A stretch of 64,000 bases of DNA, from assembly GCA_020310875.1 (NCBI GenBank), contig CM035435.1:64145336-64209335 (forward strand), written 5' to 3'. A program made the translations under genes and the position numbers. Positions 1 through 11,413 of the stretch are shown here, one piece after another. The notes under the pieces are model-generated. The model was given only the letters and a program-made list of their open reading frames with translations. It searched no databases and was not told where the DNA came from. Every line of letters begins with the position of its first letter. The stretch's first letter is position 1. This DNA comes from Ceratopteris richardii (Eukaryota > Streptophyta > Polypodiopsida > Polypodiales > Pteridaceae).

Positions 1-1048
1 AACCAACAAACCCCACAAACCCCACACAACTCCACACCCCTCCACAACCCTCCACAAACCCCATAATCTCTCTCAACTCCCCACAACTCACCTCCCATAC
101 CGCCCACTTAATATGAAGGATAAAAAGCTACTACCAAAATTAGGTGAAGGATGTGCTTCTCAAGGTCATTCAAATATCACAGGCGGCACAAAATGAGGAT
201 CTTAGCTTGCATTCAAAAGTGACAGTAAAGGTGTAAGTGGTAAAAGTGAAAGTGGAAAAATGACTATTGTCGCCTACCATTCATGACGACTGCCTATTTT
301 TGAGGATCCAATTCAAATCAAGTGGAATATTTGATCTACCCCTCCAATCTTGGGTAATCAACCGACGCATGATCAGTGGACGTGAGGAATCGGCAAGGCC
401 CTCTTGGCCTATTGGAGCCTATAAAAGCAAGGGATTTGTGTTCATTTGGGATATATATACATTTAGATACATACATTTACACACGTACGTACAGAGGTCC
501 TCTCCTTGCACTTTGTGGCTTCAAGCCTACTGTAGGAAGTCACTCTGTGGTGTGGATACAGAGCGTGGGCTTCCCAATGGAGGGCTAATAGCACTATAGT
601 GTGAAGAGAGTGGCTTGATTTTGTCATTCCATGTGAGTCAGTGGTATTTTCATGCTCCTTCCCTTAGAGCAAGTCTTCATACTTTGTATTGATCAGTGCT
701 AGTCTGCATCTAGTTGTGGCCATTGTACGGATTAGAAGAATCCCTTGTATTGATGTTGTGTAGTTCTGGAGTGGCAGGTTAGCCCAGAGCATAAACTTTT
801 GAGCATCTCCTTTGCCTATGTTGTAATCATCTGATTCGAACTAAGGAGTGGATGGTCTTCCATTATTGTCATTTTGTCATTAATACTTTCTTGAGTATTC
901 ACAACTCTGTGCAATCATTGATATCTGCCTGCTCGCAGAAGTGTTAAAGGGTATATTTCCCTAAGGAGAACCTCCCTTGAGTAGTTGAAGTACTGGAGTA
1001 TTGCTGCATGTTCTTGTTAAAAGTAGATACCCCAGTACCTCCTCTATA
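1..1048 (+). repeat. Element I left LTR (5' part outside window)
   Basis: Bases 1-1048 match 8587-9653 closely from end to end. A plant-type TATA box (TATAAAA, 420-426) follows a CCTATTGGAG stretch and would be the element promoter. The LTR ends in CTCTATA at 1048, against CTCTACA in the right copy, three bases before the primer site. The beginning is cut by the window edge, so the 5' terminal TG cannot be checked here. Confidence 0.9.
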
Positions 1049-1051
1049 GTT

Positions 1052-1069
1052 TGGCACGCCCGGTGGGAC
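1052..1069 (+). other. Primer-binding site of element I
   Basis: TGGCACGCCCGGTGGGAC starts three bases after the left LTR. It begins with TGG, the complement of a tRNA CCA end, and resembles the plant tRNA-Lys primer site TGGCGCCCACCGTGGGG. The exact tRNA is not settled by eye. Confidence 0.75.
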
Positions 1070-1154
1070 ACTTGCATTTCTGTGAGAGGCCCTGAGGATA
1101 GTAAATAGTCCTCTTTTTCAATATTTTTGCCCTATTGCATTTGCAAGTAGGTAC

Positions 1155-2726
1155 ATGACCCATACGCGAGCAGATAAGGAGCGTCTTCGTATACGAAGGA
1201 GCCTTAAGAAGTCAGCTATATCTTCAACTAGTGAACCTACCTCCTCTCTACCATCTTTGAATTTATCTATTGATTTCGATGCGACACCACTATCAACGGA
1301 GAAGCATAGGAGAACATTAGACTTCTCCTCAGATACGTCAGAAGAAACACCAGTGCAAATGGAGGATCTCTCTCATTTACTCTCCAGACTCAATATTCAG
1401 TTCCCTACCTTCAAGGGACAAGCTTATGAGGATGCTAATGATCATGTGAGGAGGTTCATCTCCTTATGCCGTGGACGAGGTCTGCAGAATAGAGAGGATG
1501 CAATGCTGGTACTCTTCCTATCCACATTAGAAGGCCTTGCTGACAAATGGTACAGTCAATATGCAGATGGCCATTTTGCTACATGGGAGGCTCTGAAGAC
1601 GGCATTCTCATAGACATTTCGACCTAGTGACTCCTCGGAAAGAGCTCTAGACCAGCTTGAGAATCTAAGGCTAAGATCAGGTGAATCCTTTCATGAACTT
1701 CACACTAGAACAAAAGCACTTGTTGCACGTCTGCCACATGCTCCAGGTGACTTCTTGGTTAAAAAATGGATAGAAAAAGCTCTACCTAGGTCATCTCAGC
1801 AGAAGCTACGTGAGTCTCTTAGATTGGATGCAACCCTCAATGATTTTGTTGCAGCAGCATCACGCATTGAAGAAGCTAGGCAACATTTTGAAGGGGATAC
1901 ACAATCGAATTATGCTGTAGAACTAGACCCTATTGGGCAATTGAGGAAGGAACTGGAGGCATTAAGAATGCAACAAAATCAACAGGAAGAGAAGGTCTTG
2001 CCACCACTGTGTCGCACTGATGATGAAGTAGCCCAACTTCGCCGTGAGTTAGAAGATTTGCGGACCACTCAAGATATAAGAAGGCAGATTTGGTGCACAA
2101 TATGTAACAACAATGGGCATTCCAATGCTAATTGTCCTAACAAGGTAAGTTGTCAATTTTGTGGAAAGGATGGCCATGAAGCTAGAGACTGTTACTACCT
2201 CAAGGGTACACAACAACGAGGTAACTCTCAAGCTTTGGATTCATATTATGCTTGTACTTCAAATGCACCTAATAGAGAGGAGAGCAGACCAACGAAGCCC
2301 ATATATAATAGGCCTTTGATGTGCTACCGTTGTGGTGAGTATGGCCATATGCAAAACAGGTGTTCCCTTCTAGAAGATGCACCTCCTTGTCAGCATTGTC
2401 TCGAGGCTAAGGATCACTACACCAAAGATTGCCCAAGAAGCCGTCCTGCTCCAATCCACATGATTGCAGTCTCTCCACAAGAAGAAGGTAGGACCACTCA
2501 GTCTTATGCTGTTTCATCTTCTTCAATACCCATGATGACTAGAGCCAGACAAGCGGCAGCAACCCATAGAGAAGAACAAGAGGGAGTCCAGGATAAAGAA
2601 GAGGAAAAGAAGTCTGGGTGGAAGGGCCAAGAAGAAATTGAAGGAGCTTATGAAAGGATGGCTACTTCTCTAAGGGGCCAACCAACAACTTTGCAAGAAG
2701 ACACTCATGAGGTAAACATTGAATAG
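1155..2726 (+). pseudogene. gag: Element I gag region
   Basis: This region encodes a gag-type capsid segment (the stretch around FPTFKGQAYEDANDHVRRF and ADKWYSQY) and then a nucleocapsid part with several zinc knuckles. Three have the canonical CX2CX4HX4C spacing (for example CTICNNNGHSNANC, CQFCGKDGHEARDC and CYRCGEYGHMQNRC). A fourth, CQHCLEAKDHYTKDC, has one extra residue before the histidine. In the family, gag forms the virus-like particle and the knuckles bind the element RNA. The tail is rich in lysine and glutamate. The region is part of a broken element and is treated as a fossil. Confidence 0.85.
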
Positions 2727-2729
2727 ATC

Positions 2730-5700
2730 TTGAAAGGTATTCATCACAAGGTTAGTCTATACGAACTTATAAGGATGGATTCAAAAATAAGAAGTGACTT
2801 ATTGAAGATTATACACTCTGCTCACTTGATCCAATCACCCAGTATAGATGGTTTCATGGCTGATTTTCCCCCTGCACCCTTAGTAGACTACCAAAGCTCA
2901 AGATTATCTGTTTGTATAAAGGATGAAGCTCTCACAGGTGTGATCATAGATGGAGGCTCTGGTATCAATTTGATGCCAGATTTCACAATGAAGAAACTGA
3001 ATTTGAACCCCACCAAGATGGCATCATTCACAGTTACACTAGCAGATCAACATCGGGTTGCACCTCTTGGCATTATTGAAAAGGTATTGATGATAGTACA
3101 GGGTTGCCACTTTGTTCTAGATTTTGTTGTTATTGCACTTCCACAGGAGACTTCTTACCCTTTACTCCTGGGGAGACCTTGGCTGAGGCAAGCAAAAGCT
3201 TTGCAAGATTGGGGGAAAAACAAACTATGGATTTCAACAAGCACCAATAGCCAACTGCAACTACATTTGGAACAAGGATTTGACTCAGGGAAAACTACTG
3301 GGTATACTGTGGACACTCAGGTAATGCCCTCTCTACCCCAAGAAGAAGATACATTATTGAATTGGATGATGGAAAGTGTAGAGTGTTGCACGGTGGAAAT
3401 CAGTGAAATAGAAGAAGAAGTTACGGATGAAGGAGTTGTAGGAAAAGGCCATGAAGATCACAAGGAGTTGGAGAATGAAAGTTTGCAGGAGAATACAAAC
3501 TTTGAAGAGGCAAAAAATATAGAAGTACCCGGGATGGAAAGTGATGAGCCAGAGTGCAGAGAAGACCTTCCTTTTTCGGATATACCTCAAGGATGGACTA
3601 GGGAACATATTGCAGAATATAAGCTAAATTCCACTCCCGCATACAGTGCAGATGATTTCTCAAACAAGACTAGTCCTGAAACACTGGTTCAAAAAGTAAA
3701 TCTAGGGGATGAAGAGAACCCTCAAGTAGTCCATTTAGCCTCTTGGCTATGGCATTATCCTCCTTTACTGCAGAAGGTAACTTCTTTACTTTTTGCTTAT
3801 AAAAATGTCTTCGCATGGTCCTACAAAGATCTAACAGGGATACCAGAGGAGCTCGGATTACACAGAATACCCTTAGTTGAGGGAGCCACGCCTGCAAGAA
3901 GTAGGCCGTATCGACTCAACCCAAAATATGCAGAGGCGGTAAAGTTGGAAGTTACAAAACTAGCAGACTACCAAAGCTCAAGATTATCTATTTGTATAAA
4001 GGATGAAGCTCTCATAGGTGTGATCATAGATGGAGGCTCTGGTATCAATTTGATGCCAGATTTCACAATGAAGAAACTGAATTTGAACCCCACCAAGATG
4101 GCACCATTCACAGTTACACTAGCAGATCAACATCGGGTTGCACCTCTTGGCATTATTGAAAAGGTACTGATGATAGTAAAGGGTTGCCACTTTGTTCTAG
4201 ATTTTGTTGTTATTGCACTTCCACAGGAGACTTCTTACCCTTTACTCCTGGGGAGACCTTGGCTGAGGCAAGCAAAAGCTTTGCAAGATTGGGGGAAAAA
4301 CAAACTATGGATTTGAACAAGCACCAATAGCCAACTGCAACTACATTTGGAACAAGAATTTGACTCAGGGAAAACTACTGGGTATACTGTGGACACTCAA
4401 GTAATGCCCTCTCTACCCCAAGAAGAAGATACATTATTGAATTGGATGATGGAAAGTGCAGAGTGTTGCACGGTGGAAATAAGTGAAATAGAAGAAGAAG
4501 TTACGGATGAAGGAGTTGCAGGAAAAGGCCATGAAGATCACAAGGAGTTGGAGAATGAAAGTTTGTAGGAGAATACAAACTTTGAAGAGGCAAAAAATAT
4601 AGAAGTACTCGGGATGGAAAGTGATGAGCCAGAGTGCAGAGAAGACCTTCCTTTTTCGCATATACCTCAAGGATGGACTAGGGAACATATTGCAGAATAT
4701 AAGCTAAATTCCACTCCCGCATATAGTGGAGATGATTTCTCAAACAAGACTAGTCCTGAAACATTGGTTCAAAAAGTAAATCTAGGAACATTCCAGGTGG
4801 CTTTCTTCTATGGTTATTGTACCCAAGAAAAATAGTGGAAAGATAAGAGTTTGTGTTGATTTTCGTGCCTTAAATAAAGTGACTGTTCAAGATGGATTTC
4901 CTCAGCCCTTTTCAGAGCAAGTACTTGAGGAAGTAGCCGGTCACACTTTGTATAGCTTCTTGGATGGTTTTAGTGGCTACAATCGGATAGTGATTCATCC
5001 TGATGATAGGGACAAAACAGCCTTTGTTACTCCATGGGGCACATATGTTTATACCCGCATGGCTTTTGGTTTGAAGAATGCACCAGCTTCATTTAATAGA
5101 ACAATGTATCTGATATTGGGCAAATGGTTGACAACCTTTCTACGCATTTTCATGGATGAATTTTCAGTATTTTCAGGCACAGATAGAAGAGCAGCAGTTC
5201 AAGATTTCCATGACCATTTGGAAAATCTAAAGGAAATCTTTGAGGAATGTCTCAAAATAGGTTTGAAGTTAAATCCTGCTAAATGTCACTTTTTGGTCAC
5301 TAAGGGCACCCTTCTCGGTCACATAGTATCTGCTGAAGGGATAATGGTTGACCCTGCAAAGGTTACTGCTATTCTATCCATGCCTATTCCACAAAGCCCA
5401 AAGGAAGTGCAAAGCTTTTTGGGCCATGCAGAATAACATAGAAGGTTCATACGAATGTACTCAGAAATAGCTAAGCCCTTGTCAAGGCTTACCAGTAAAA
5501 AGGTCCCCTTCTCATGGAGTGTTGAAGCTGAGAAAGCATTTTGTGAACTAAAATTGAGGTTATGTACTACTCCACTTTTAAGTGTTCCTAACTGTTCATT
5601 GGAGTTTCATGTGCATACAGATGCCAGCCTTCATGTTGTTGGTGCAGTTCTAGCTCAACCATCATCACACAAGGTTGATAGACCTATCTCCTATGGCAGC

Positions 5701-7264
5701 AGACTACTCACCCAGGCAGAAAGGAACTACAGTACGACTGAAAGGGAAGGCTTGGCTATTGTATTTGCTCTTCACAAGTTTCGGCATTACCTTCTCGGTG
5801 TACATTTTATAATCATATCCGACCATCAGCCCTTAAAGTACTTGATAAACAAGCCTAGAGTGGTTGGAAGGGTTTGGAGATGGCTACTCCTGTTTCAAGA
5901 ATTTAACTTTTATATTCATATTAAGCCAGGAAGAGAGCACTACATGGCAGATCAAGTGTCCAGGACTGCAATGAGCGAGAAGGCAACAGGTATTAATGAT
6001 GAGCTGGTGGATAGTAATCTCTTCCTAGTGGCAATTCATACTGGTTGGTATGATGGAATTCTCCATTTTCTTACTACTGGAAAACTCCCAGAGCATTTGA
6101 CACCTATAGAAAAAAGAAGATTACTCTTGAAAACTAAGGCGTACTCACTCATAAATGGGAATTTATATAGATATTGTCAAGATGATATCCTAAGAAAATG
6201 TGTTTATCCAGAGGAGGTAACCCCTTTGCTTGAGGCAGCACATAGTGAAGGGCATCTAAAGGGGGAAGAATTGGCTCACAGAATCATCCACAAGGGTCTA
6301 TGGTGGCCTCATATTTACAAGGATGCGATCAAGTTTGCTAAAGAATGCCACATCTGCCAGAGGTGTGCTCCTACACCAACCAGATTGAATTTCCAACCAT
6401 TAGTCATATCTACAGGATGGCTCCCATTTGAACGCTGGGGTCTTGATTTCATAGGACCAATTAGTCCAACTGGCCAACCTGGAGGTAAGAAGTATATTTT
6501 GATGGCCACATGTTATGCAACTAAATGGATAGAGGCTAAAGCTACTGTGGACTGCACGGCGTTAACAGTAGCTAAGTTCTTGTATAAACGTATTTTCTCA
6601 AGATTTGGTTGCCCACTGGAAATCACTAGTGATAGGGGAACACATTTTGTAAATCAGCTGCTCCAATTTATATTTGACAGGTACAAGGTCTTCCATAAAA
6701 AAATATTGTGCCTACTATCCAAGGGCAAATGGGCAAGCAGAGAGCTCTAATAAGATCTTGATCGGGTTGCTACGCAAATTATCTTTTGATCATCAAAGCT
6801 TTTGGCCACAAGCATTGATCGATGCAATTTGGGCTTTCAAAACTACAAGAAGGGGAACCACTGGTGAGAGTCCATTTCGCTTAGTATATGGAAAAGAGGC
6901 ATTGGATCCATTTGAATTCATTATCAAAAAGGAAATGGGAACCAAAACCATTGGAATTGAACCTCCCATTGAGAGGTTGGTGGCATTAGAATAATACAGA
7001 GAAGGAGCAATGCAAAAACTTCAAGTAACACAAGAAGAGCGCAAAAGACTGCATGACAGGTATCTGAGGTCTAATGAAGTTCAGGAAGGATCCATGGTTT
7101 TAGTGCATCAGGTCCCAGCAATTCCAACCAAACTGGCACCCAAATGGATAGGACCTTACACAGTGGTAAAGGTATTACCTCATGGAGCAGTACATCTGGA
7201 GGATTTGCAAGGTAAGAGGATACCCCTGGTCAATATTTCCACGGTGAAGAAGTACCTGAATTAA
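2730..7264 (+). pseudogene. pol: Element I pol region (protease, RT, RNase H, integrase)
   Basis: A retropepsin segment shows the IIDGGSG active-site motif and the LLGRPW motif. Reverse transcriptase follows (VPKKNSGKIRVCVDFRALN; FLDGFSGYN; MAFGLKNAPASF), then RNase H (HTDAS; AERNYSTTEREGLAIVFALHKFRHYL). Integrase has a zinc module (HSEGH ... CHICQ) and a catalytic core (WGLDFIGPI; SDRGTHF; AESSNK). The region ends with a GPY-like tail (WIGPYTVVKV). These are the Ty3/gypsy pol parts in order. The protease segment is present twice, about 1.08 kb apart. The copy is broken. Confidence 0.9.
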
Positions 7265-7509
7265 GGTAAATTGGAAGCATTTCATTCACCGTACCTACTG
7301 TATTTCATTTAGTGATTGCAGTTTATTATGAAAAAAAAAAGAAGTAAAAAAAAAATTCAAAAATTTATTTTATATTTTATATTTTTATTTATTTATTTAT
7401 TTCTCCAGGGTGAAGGATTATCTGAGTTAAGTCAAGCAGGAAGAACTTCCTTCACTATCTTGTTTTTAGCTTCGGGAATTGCACCGGGACAGTGCAAAGA
7501 CTTGATGTG

Positions 7510-8370
7510 GGGGTCTGTATCGCGGCATTTCCCTCTCTCCCACCATCCCCTCGACCCCTCCAACCCCACTGTCCCCTCCTCTTTTTCCCCACCACCCCCG
7601 TGGCCCCCACCATCACCTCGACCCCCTCCAACTCCACCAGCCCTCTTCTTTTCCCCCACCACTCCTGCGGCCCCACCCTCACCCCGAGCCCCTCCAACCC
7701 CACTGTCCCCTCCTCTTTTCCCCCACCACCCTCGCGGCCCCCACCATCACCTCGACCCCCTCCAACCCCACTGTCCCCTCCTTTTTTCCCACCACCCCTA
7801 CGGCCCCACCATCACCTCGACCCCCTCCAACCCCACCGTCCCCTCCCTTTTCCCCACCACCCCCATGGCCCCCACCATCACCTCGACCCCCTCCACACCA
7901 CCACCACCCCACAGCCCTCCACCACTCCACACCACCCCACGACCCTCCACCACTCCACACCACCACCACACCACAACCCTCCACTACTCCACACCACCAC
8001 CACCCCACGACCCTCCACCACTCCACACCACCACCACCCCACAGCCCTCCACCACTCCACACCACCACCCCACAGCCCTCCACCACACCACCTCCCCACA
8101 GCCATCCACCACTCCACACCACCCCATAGCCCTCCACCACACCACCACCACCCCACGGCACTCCACACCACCACCACCCCACAACCCTCCACCACTCCAC
8201 ACCACCCCACAGCCCTCCACCACACCACCACCACCCCACATCCCTCCACCACTCCACACCACCACCACAACCCTCCACCACACCACCACCACTCGATAGC
8301 CCTCCACCACACCACCACCACCCCACAGCCCTCCACCACTCCACAACCCCCCCACAAACCCCACAAATCC
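7510..8370. repeat. C/A-rich minisatellite at the 3' end of element I
   Basis: About 860 bp are built from imperfect units of CCACCACC, CCCTCCACCACTCCACACC and CCATCACCTCGACCCCCTCCAAC. The first half (to about 7880) has a longer unit with CCTCGACCCC; the second half has a shorter CACCACCACCCCACAGCCC type unit. The plus strand is nearly free of G, so long spurious open frames appear on both strands. The array probably lies inside the right LTR, because the left LTR is already C/A rich at base 1. A TG following a G-rich stretch near 7504-7516 is a candidate LTR start, but the left LTR cannot confirm it. Confidence 0.85.
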
Positions 8371-8586
8371 CACATTTTCCACGACCTTACATAAGGCTCT
8401 CATGTAGTTTTGGATGGATATTTGGAGGATCATTTCTCAACCAAACCCTACAATGTTATATATCGTTGGAAAGCTCTCAACGAGTACTTGCCATTGGTGC
8501 AATAATAACTTTGAAATCTTGGATCAATTTTTTACCACACCCCAAAAACCCCCACAACTTCCCATAACTCACCCCTATTCCCACCC

Positions 8587-9653
8587 AACCAACAAACCCC
8601 ACAAACCCCACAAACCCCACACAACTCCACACAACTCCACACCCCTCCACAACCCTCCACAAACCCCATAATCTCTCTCAACTCCCCACAACTCACCTCC
8701 CATACCGCCCACTTAATATGAAGGATCAAAAGCTACTACCAAAATTAGGTGAAGGATGTGCTTCTCAAGGTCATTCAAATATCACGAGCAGCACAAAATG
8801 AGGATCTCAGCTTGCATTCAAAAGTGACAGTAAAGGTGTAAGTGGTAAAAGTGAAAGTGGAAAAATGACTATTGTCGCCTACCATTCATGACGACTGCCT
8901 ATTTTTGAGGATCCAATTCAAATCAGGTGGAATATTTGATCTACCCCTCCAATCTTGGGTAATCAACCGGCGCATGATCAGTGGACGTGAGGAATCGGCA
9001 AGGCCCTCTTGGCCTATTGGAGCCTATAAAAGCAAGGGATTTGTGTTCATTTGGGGTATATATACATTCAGATACATACATTTACACACGTACGTACAGA
9101 GGTCCTCTCCTTGCACTTTGTGGCTTCAAGCCTACTGTAGGAAGTCACTCTGTGGTGTTGATACAGAGCGTGGGCTTCCTAGTGGAGGGCCAATAGCACT
9201 ATAGTGTGAAGAGAGTGGCTTGATTTTGTCATTCCGTGTGAGTCAGTGGTATTTTCGTGCTCCTTTCCTTAGAGCAAGTCTTCATACTTTGTATTGATCA
9301 GTGCTAGTTTGCATCTAGTTGTGGCCATTGTACGGATTAGAAGAATCCCTTGTATTGATGTTGTGTAGTTCTGGAGTGGCAGGTTAGCCCAGAGCATAAA
9401 CTTTTGAGCATCTCCTTTGCCTATGTTGTAATCATCTGATTTGAACTAAGGAGTGGATGGTCTTCCATTATTGTCATTTTGTCATTAATACTTTCTTGAG
9501 TATTCACAACTCTGTGCAATCATTGATATCTGCCTGCTCACAAAAGTGTTAAAGCATATATTTCCCTAAGGAGAACCTCCCTTGAGTAGTTGAAGTACTG
9601 GAGTGTTGCTGCATGTTCTTGTTCAAAGTAGATACCCCAGTACCTCCTCTACA
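8587..9653 (+). repeat. Element I right LTR (aligned part)
   Basis: This stretch aligns with 1-1048 at about 97-98% identity, including the TATA box at 9025-9031. Its real start lies further left, possibly near 7516, but cannot be fixed because the matching left copy runs off the window. It ends in CTCTACA at 9653 and is followed directly by copia coding sequence. Confidence 0.88.
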
Positions 9654-9655
9654 GT

Positions 9656-10458
9656 GTCAAACGAAATATATTGACACATTATTGCAATGTTTTGGCCTTG
9701 AAGACTATAAGCCTATTGCCACTCCTATGGAGAGAGGTTTACGATTGAGTCTTCATGATGCTGGAGATGCATTTGATGTTGTTCTCTATCATCAGGCTAT
9801 TGGATACTTGATTTACTTATGCATTACTTGGCCAAATGTTCAGTTTGTTGTCTCACAGATGAGCAGGTTTATGCATTGCCCAGGAGTCACGCATTGGAAG
9901 GCGGTTAAGTGCATCTTTCGCTACTTGAGTGGTACTTGGCTACTTGGGTTGTTTTATCCCAAGGGGGGATCACTACCGCCAGATTTGCATGCTTTTTCTG
10001 ACTCGGATTGGGCTGGTTGCTATGACACTCGTGTGTCCACCAGTGGTTTTTGCTTCATGCTTGGTAGCTCATGTATATCTTGGTTGAGCAAGAAGCAGCC
10101 TACAATGGCCACTTCCAGTTATGAGGCTGAGTATAGGGCAGCTTTCATAGCGACTGTTGAGTGTGTGTGGCTCAGACGCCTTATGGCTGATTTGGGTGTT
10201 GGCCAGTCTTCTGCCACCACCATCTTCACTAACAGTCAGAGCGCATTGGCAGTTGCGAGGAACCCTATGTTCCATGCTCGCACTAAGCACATCGAGGTGC
10301 ATTATCACTATGTCAGGGAGAGGTTCTCTGCTGGGGAGATCAGCTTGGCATATGTGCCCACGCAGGAGAACATTGCAGACCTTTTCATGATGGCTTTGCC
10401 TAGGGAGAAGTTTGAAGCTTTCCGCAAAGCTTTGGGCTTACTTCCTTTTGTGGAGTGA
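9656..10458 (+). pseudogene. pol: Copia reverse transcriptase C-terminus and RNase H
   Basis: The translation carries the copia RT tail (YLIYLCITWPNVQFVVSQMS; HWKAVKCIFRYLSGT) and then RNase H (DSDWAGCYDTRVSTSGF; SWLSKKQPTMATSSYEAEYRA). The end is the typical copia HARTKHIEVHYHYVRE ... NIADLF segment. These residues identify Ty1/copia rather than gypsy. RNase H removes the RNA strand during reverse transcription. Only the C-terminal portion is within the window. Confidence 0.9.
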
Positions 10459-10532
10459 TTTCCACATAGCTTGGCACTTCCTTATACATGAGTGCCAGCT
10501 GCTTGTTCACCGCATCACTCCCAGGGGGGATT

Positions 10533-10761
10533 TGTTGATATATTTAGTTAGTGATGTGTGTGAACACACTAAGACCGCCGGGGCACTTTTTTCCCTCTTT
10601 AGGAGGTTTTTTCCCCCAGCTTGTATATACGCCTATTGCCCTAATGGGCTATTTATCTTTGTACATTCTCTAGTAATACATATAGTATTGTGTGTTGTGC
10701 TCCAAGCTTCTTCTTCTTCCTTGTGTTGTTCGCGTGCTTCCGTAGACGTCTAACTCCAACA
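10533..10761 (+). repeat. Copia 3' LTR
   Basis: A purine tract (CCAGGGGGGATT) precedes TGTTGATATA at 10533, and the unit ends in CTCCAACA at 10761. The TGTTG/CAACA terminal inverted ends and the 229-bp length fit a copia LTR. A TATATA box lies at 10624-10629. The 5' partner is not in the window. Confidence 0.8.
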
Positions 10762-11076
10762 CATCACTCCTCTCGATGAACTCAAGGTGAAAACTTCAAA
10801 AACTCTATGGGTTTTACAAATTTTGGAACTTCTCAACCATCTTTTGAACTTTCAAAGTTTAATTAGTTTAAGTTCCATTTGATTTTATTTGATTACTATC
10901 ACATCTTGGGATAGAATCAAATAAAAACATTCCAAATCATCCTACCTGGATGCACGAATTTTTGCATCCAAGCTTGTCTTTAGGATTCTCTAGGTTTTTT
11001 CTAGACTTAGAGTATCATGAAAGTTCGCAAGTAGTTTTATTTTCTTGCTCATCTAAATGGCAAGAAAATTGAATGC
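10762..11076. other. Non-coding flank between copia LTR and element II
   Basis: AT-rich, with no coding frame of note. It holds two small perfect inverted repeats: GGATGCA/TGCATCC near 10950, and ATTTTCTTGC/GCAAGAAAAT near 11040-11070 with an 11-base loop. Their role is unknown. This was the target region of element II, and the sequence resumes at 49428. Confidence 0.6.
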
Positions 11077-11081
11077 TTTAC
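11077..11081. repeat. Target-site duplication TTTAC, left copy (element II)
   Basis: TTTAC immediately precedes the left LTR and is repeated exactly at 49423-49427 after the right LTR. A 5-bp duplication is the expected footprint of Ty3/gypsy integration. Confidence 0.9.
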
Positions 11082-11413
11082 TATTACAGAGCAAAGAGAG
11101 CACAAGGTAGAGAAAAAGAAGGGCCCCAAAATTTTTCCGATTTGGACACCCAATTTTTGTATTATAACCATTCTTGTAACATAATTTCCGTTGTAAATGC
11201 ACTAGAGGAGTCCTCTAGATGCATCCCCACAGAAGATTAGAAGCTTACCCATGTAAATTAGTAGGAAATTAGTCTTTTAGTGAATAAAGTGTTGTTCTCT
11301 TGTGTGAAAGGACCATTTTTAGGGCACATGTATATAAGTCAATTGGTGACTCTTTGTAAAGACTTTTTGCCATTGTGAGAATCAAGAGCACAGAATTTCG
11401 AATTTGTGTCTTT
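11082..11413 (+). repeat. Element II left LTR, first part
   Basis: This matches 48532-48863. It starts TATTACAGAGC, where the right copy starts TGTTGCAGAGC. A TATA box (TATATAA, 11331-11337) is shared with the right LTR at 48781-48787. The LTR resumes at 16797 after element III, which sits about 75 bp downstream of the TATA box. Confidence 0.9.

Larger units (their letters stand above)
1..9653 (+). mobile_element. Element I: Ty3/gypsy LTR retrotransposon (broken, left end outside window)
   Basis: Direct repeats of about 1 kb flank a gag-pol region in the usual order: gag with zinc knuckles, retropepsin, reverse transcriptase, RNase H, integrase. That order with integrase last is the Ty3/gypsy arrangement. 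No chromodomain is visible after integrase, so a non-chromovirus (Athila/Tat-side) placement is my inference. The left LTR begins before the window, so full length and the target duplication cannot be read. The copy is broken, with several breaks in gag-pol. Its LTRs differ at about 25 positions over 1,050 bp (roughly 2.4%, mostly transitions), which is of the order of a million years at commonly used plant rates. It lies inside a copia element whose remnant resumes immediately to the right. Confidence 0.93.
9655..10761 (+). mobile_element. Ty1/copia remnant (3' part) hosting element I
   Basis: Copia reverse transcriptase/RNase H sequence starts within a base or two of the end of element I's LTR and runs into a short LTR ending TCCAACA. 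This implies that element I inserted into a copia element; the rest of the copia copy should lie left of the window. It is a fossil fragment in this window. Confidence 0.85.

Noticed and set aside
3354-4688. Minus-strand open frames opposite the protease linker of element I
   Set aside because: They occur in both copies of the duplicated segment opposite acidic coding sequence and have no recognisable domain.
7432-8433. Several long open frames on the minus strand and in two plus-strand frames
   Set aside because: They are by-products of the C/A-rich minisatellite: low-complexity W/G or P/H/T translations with no domain.
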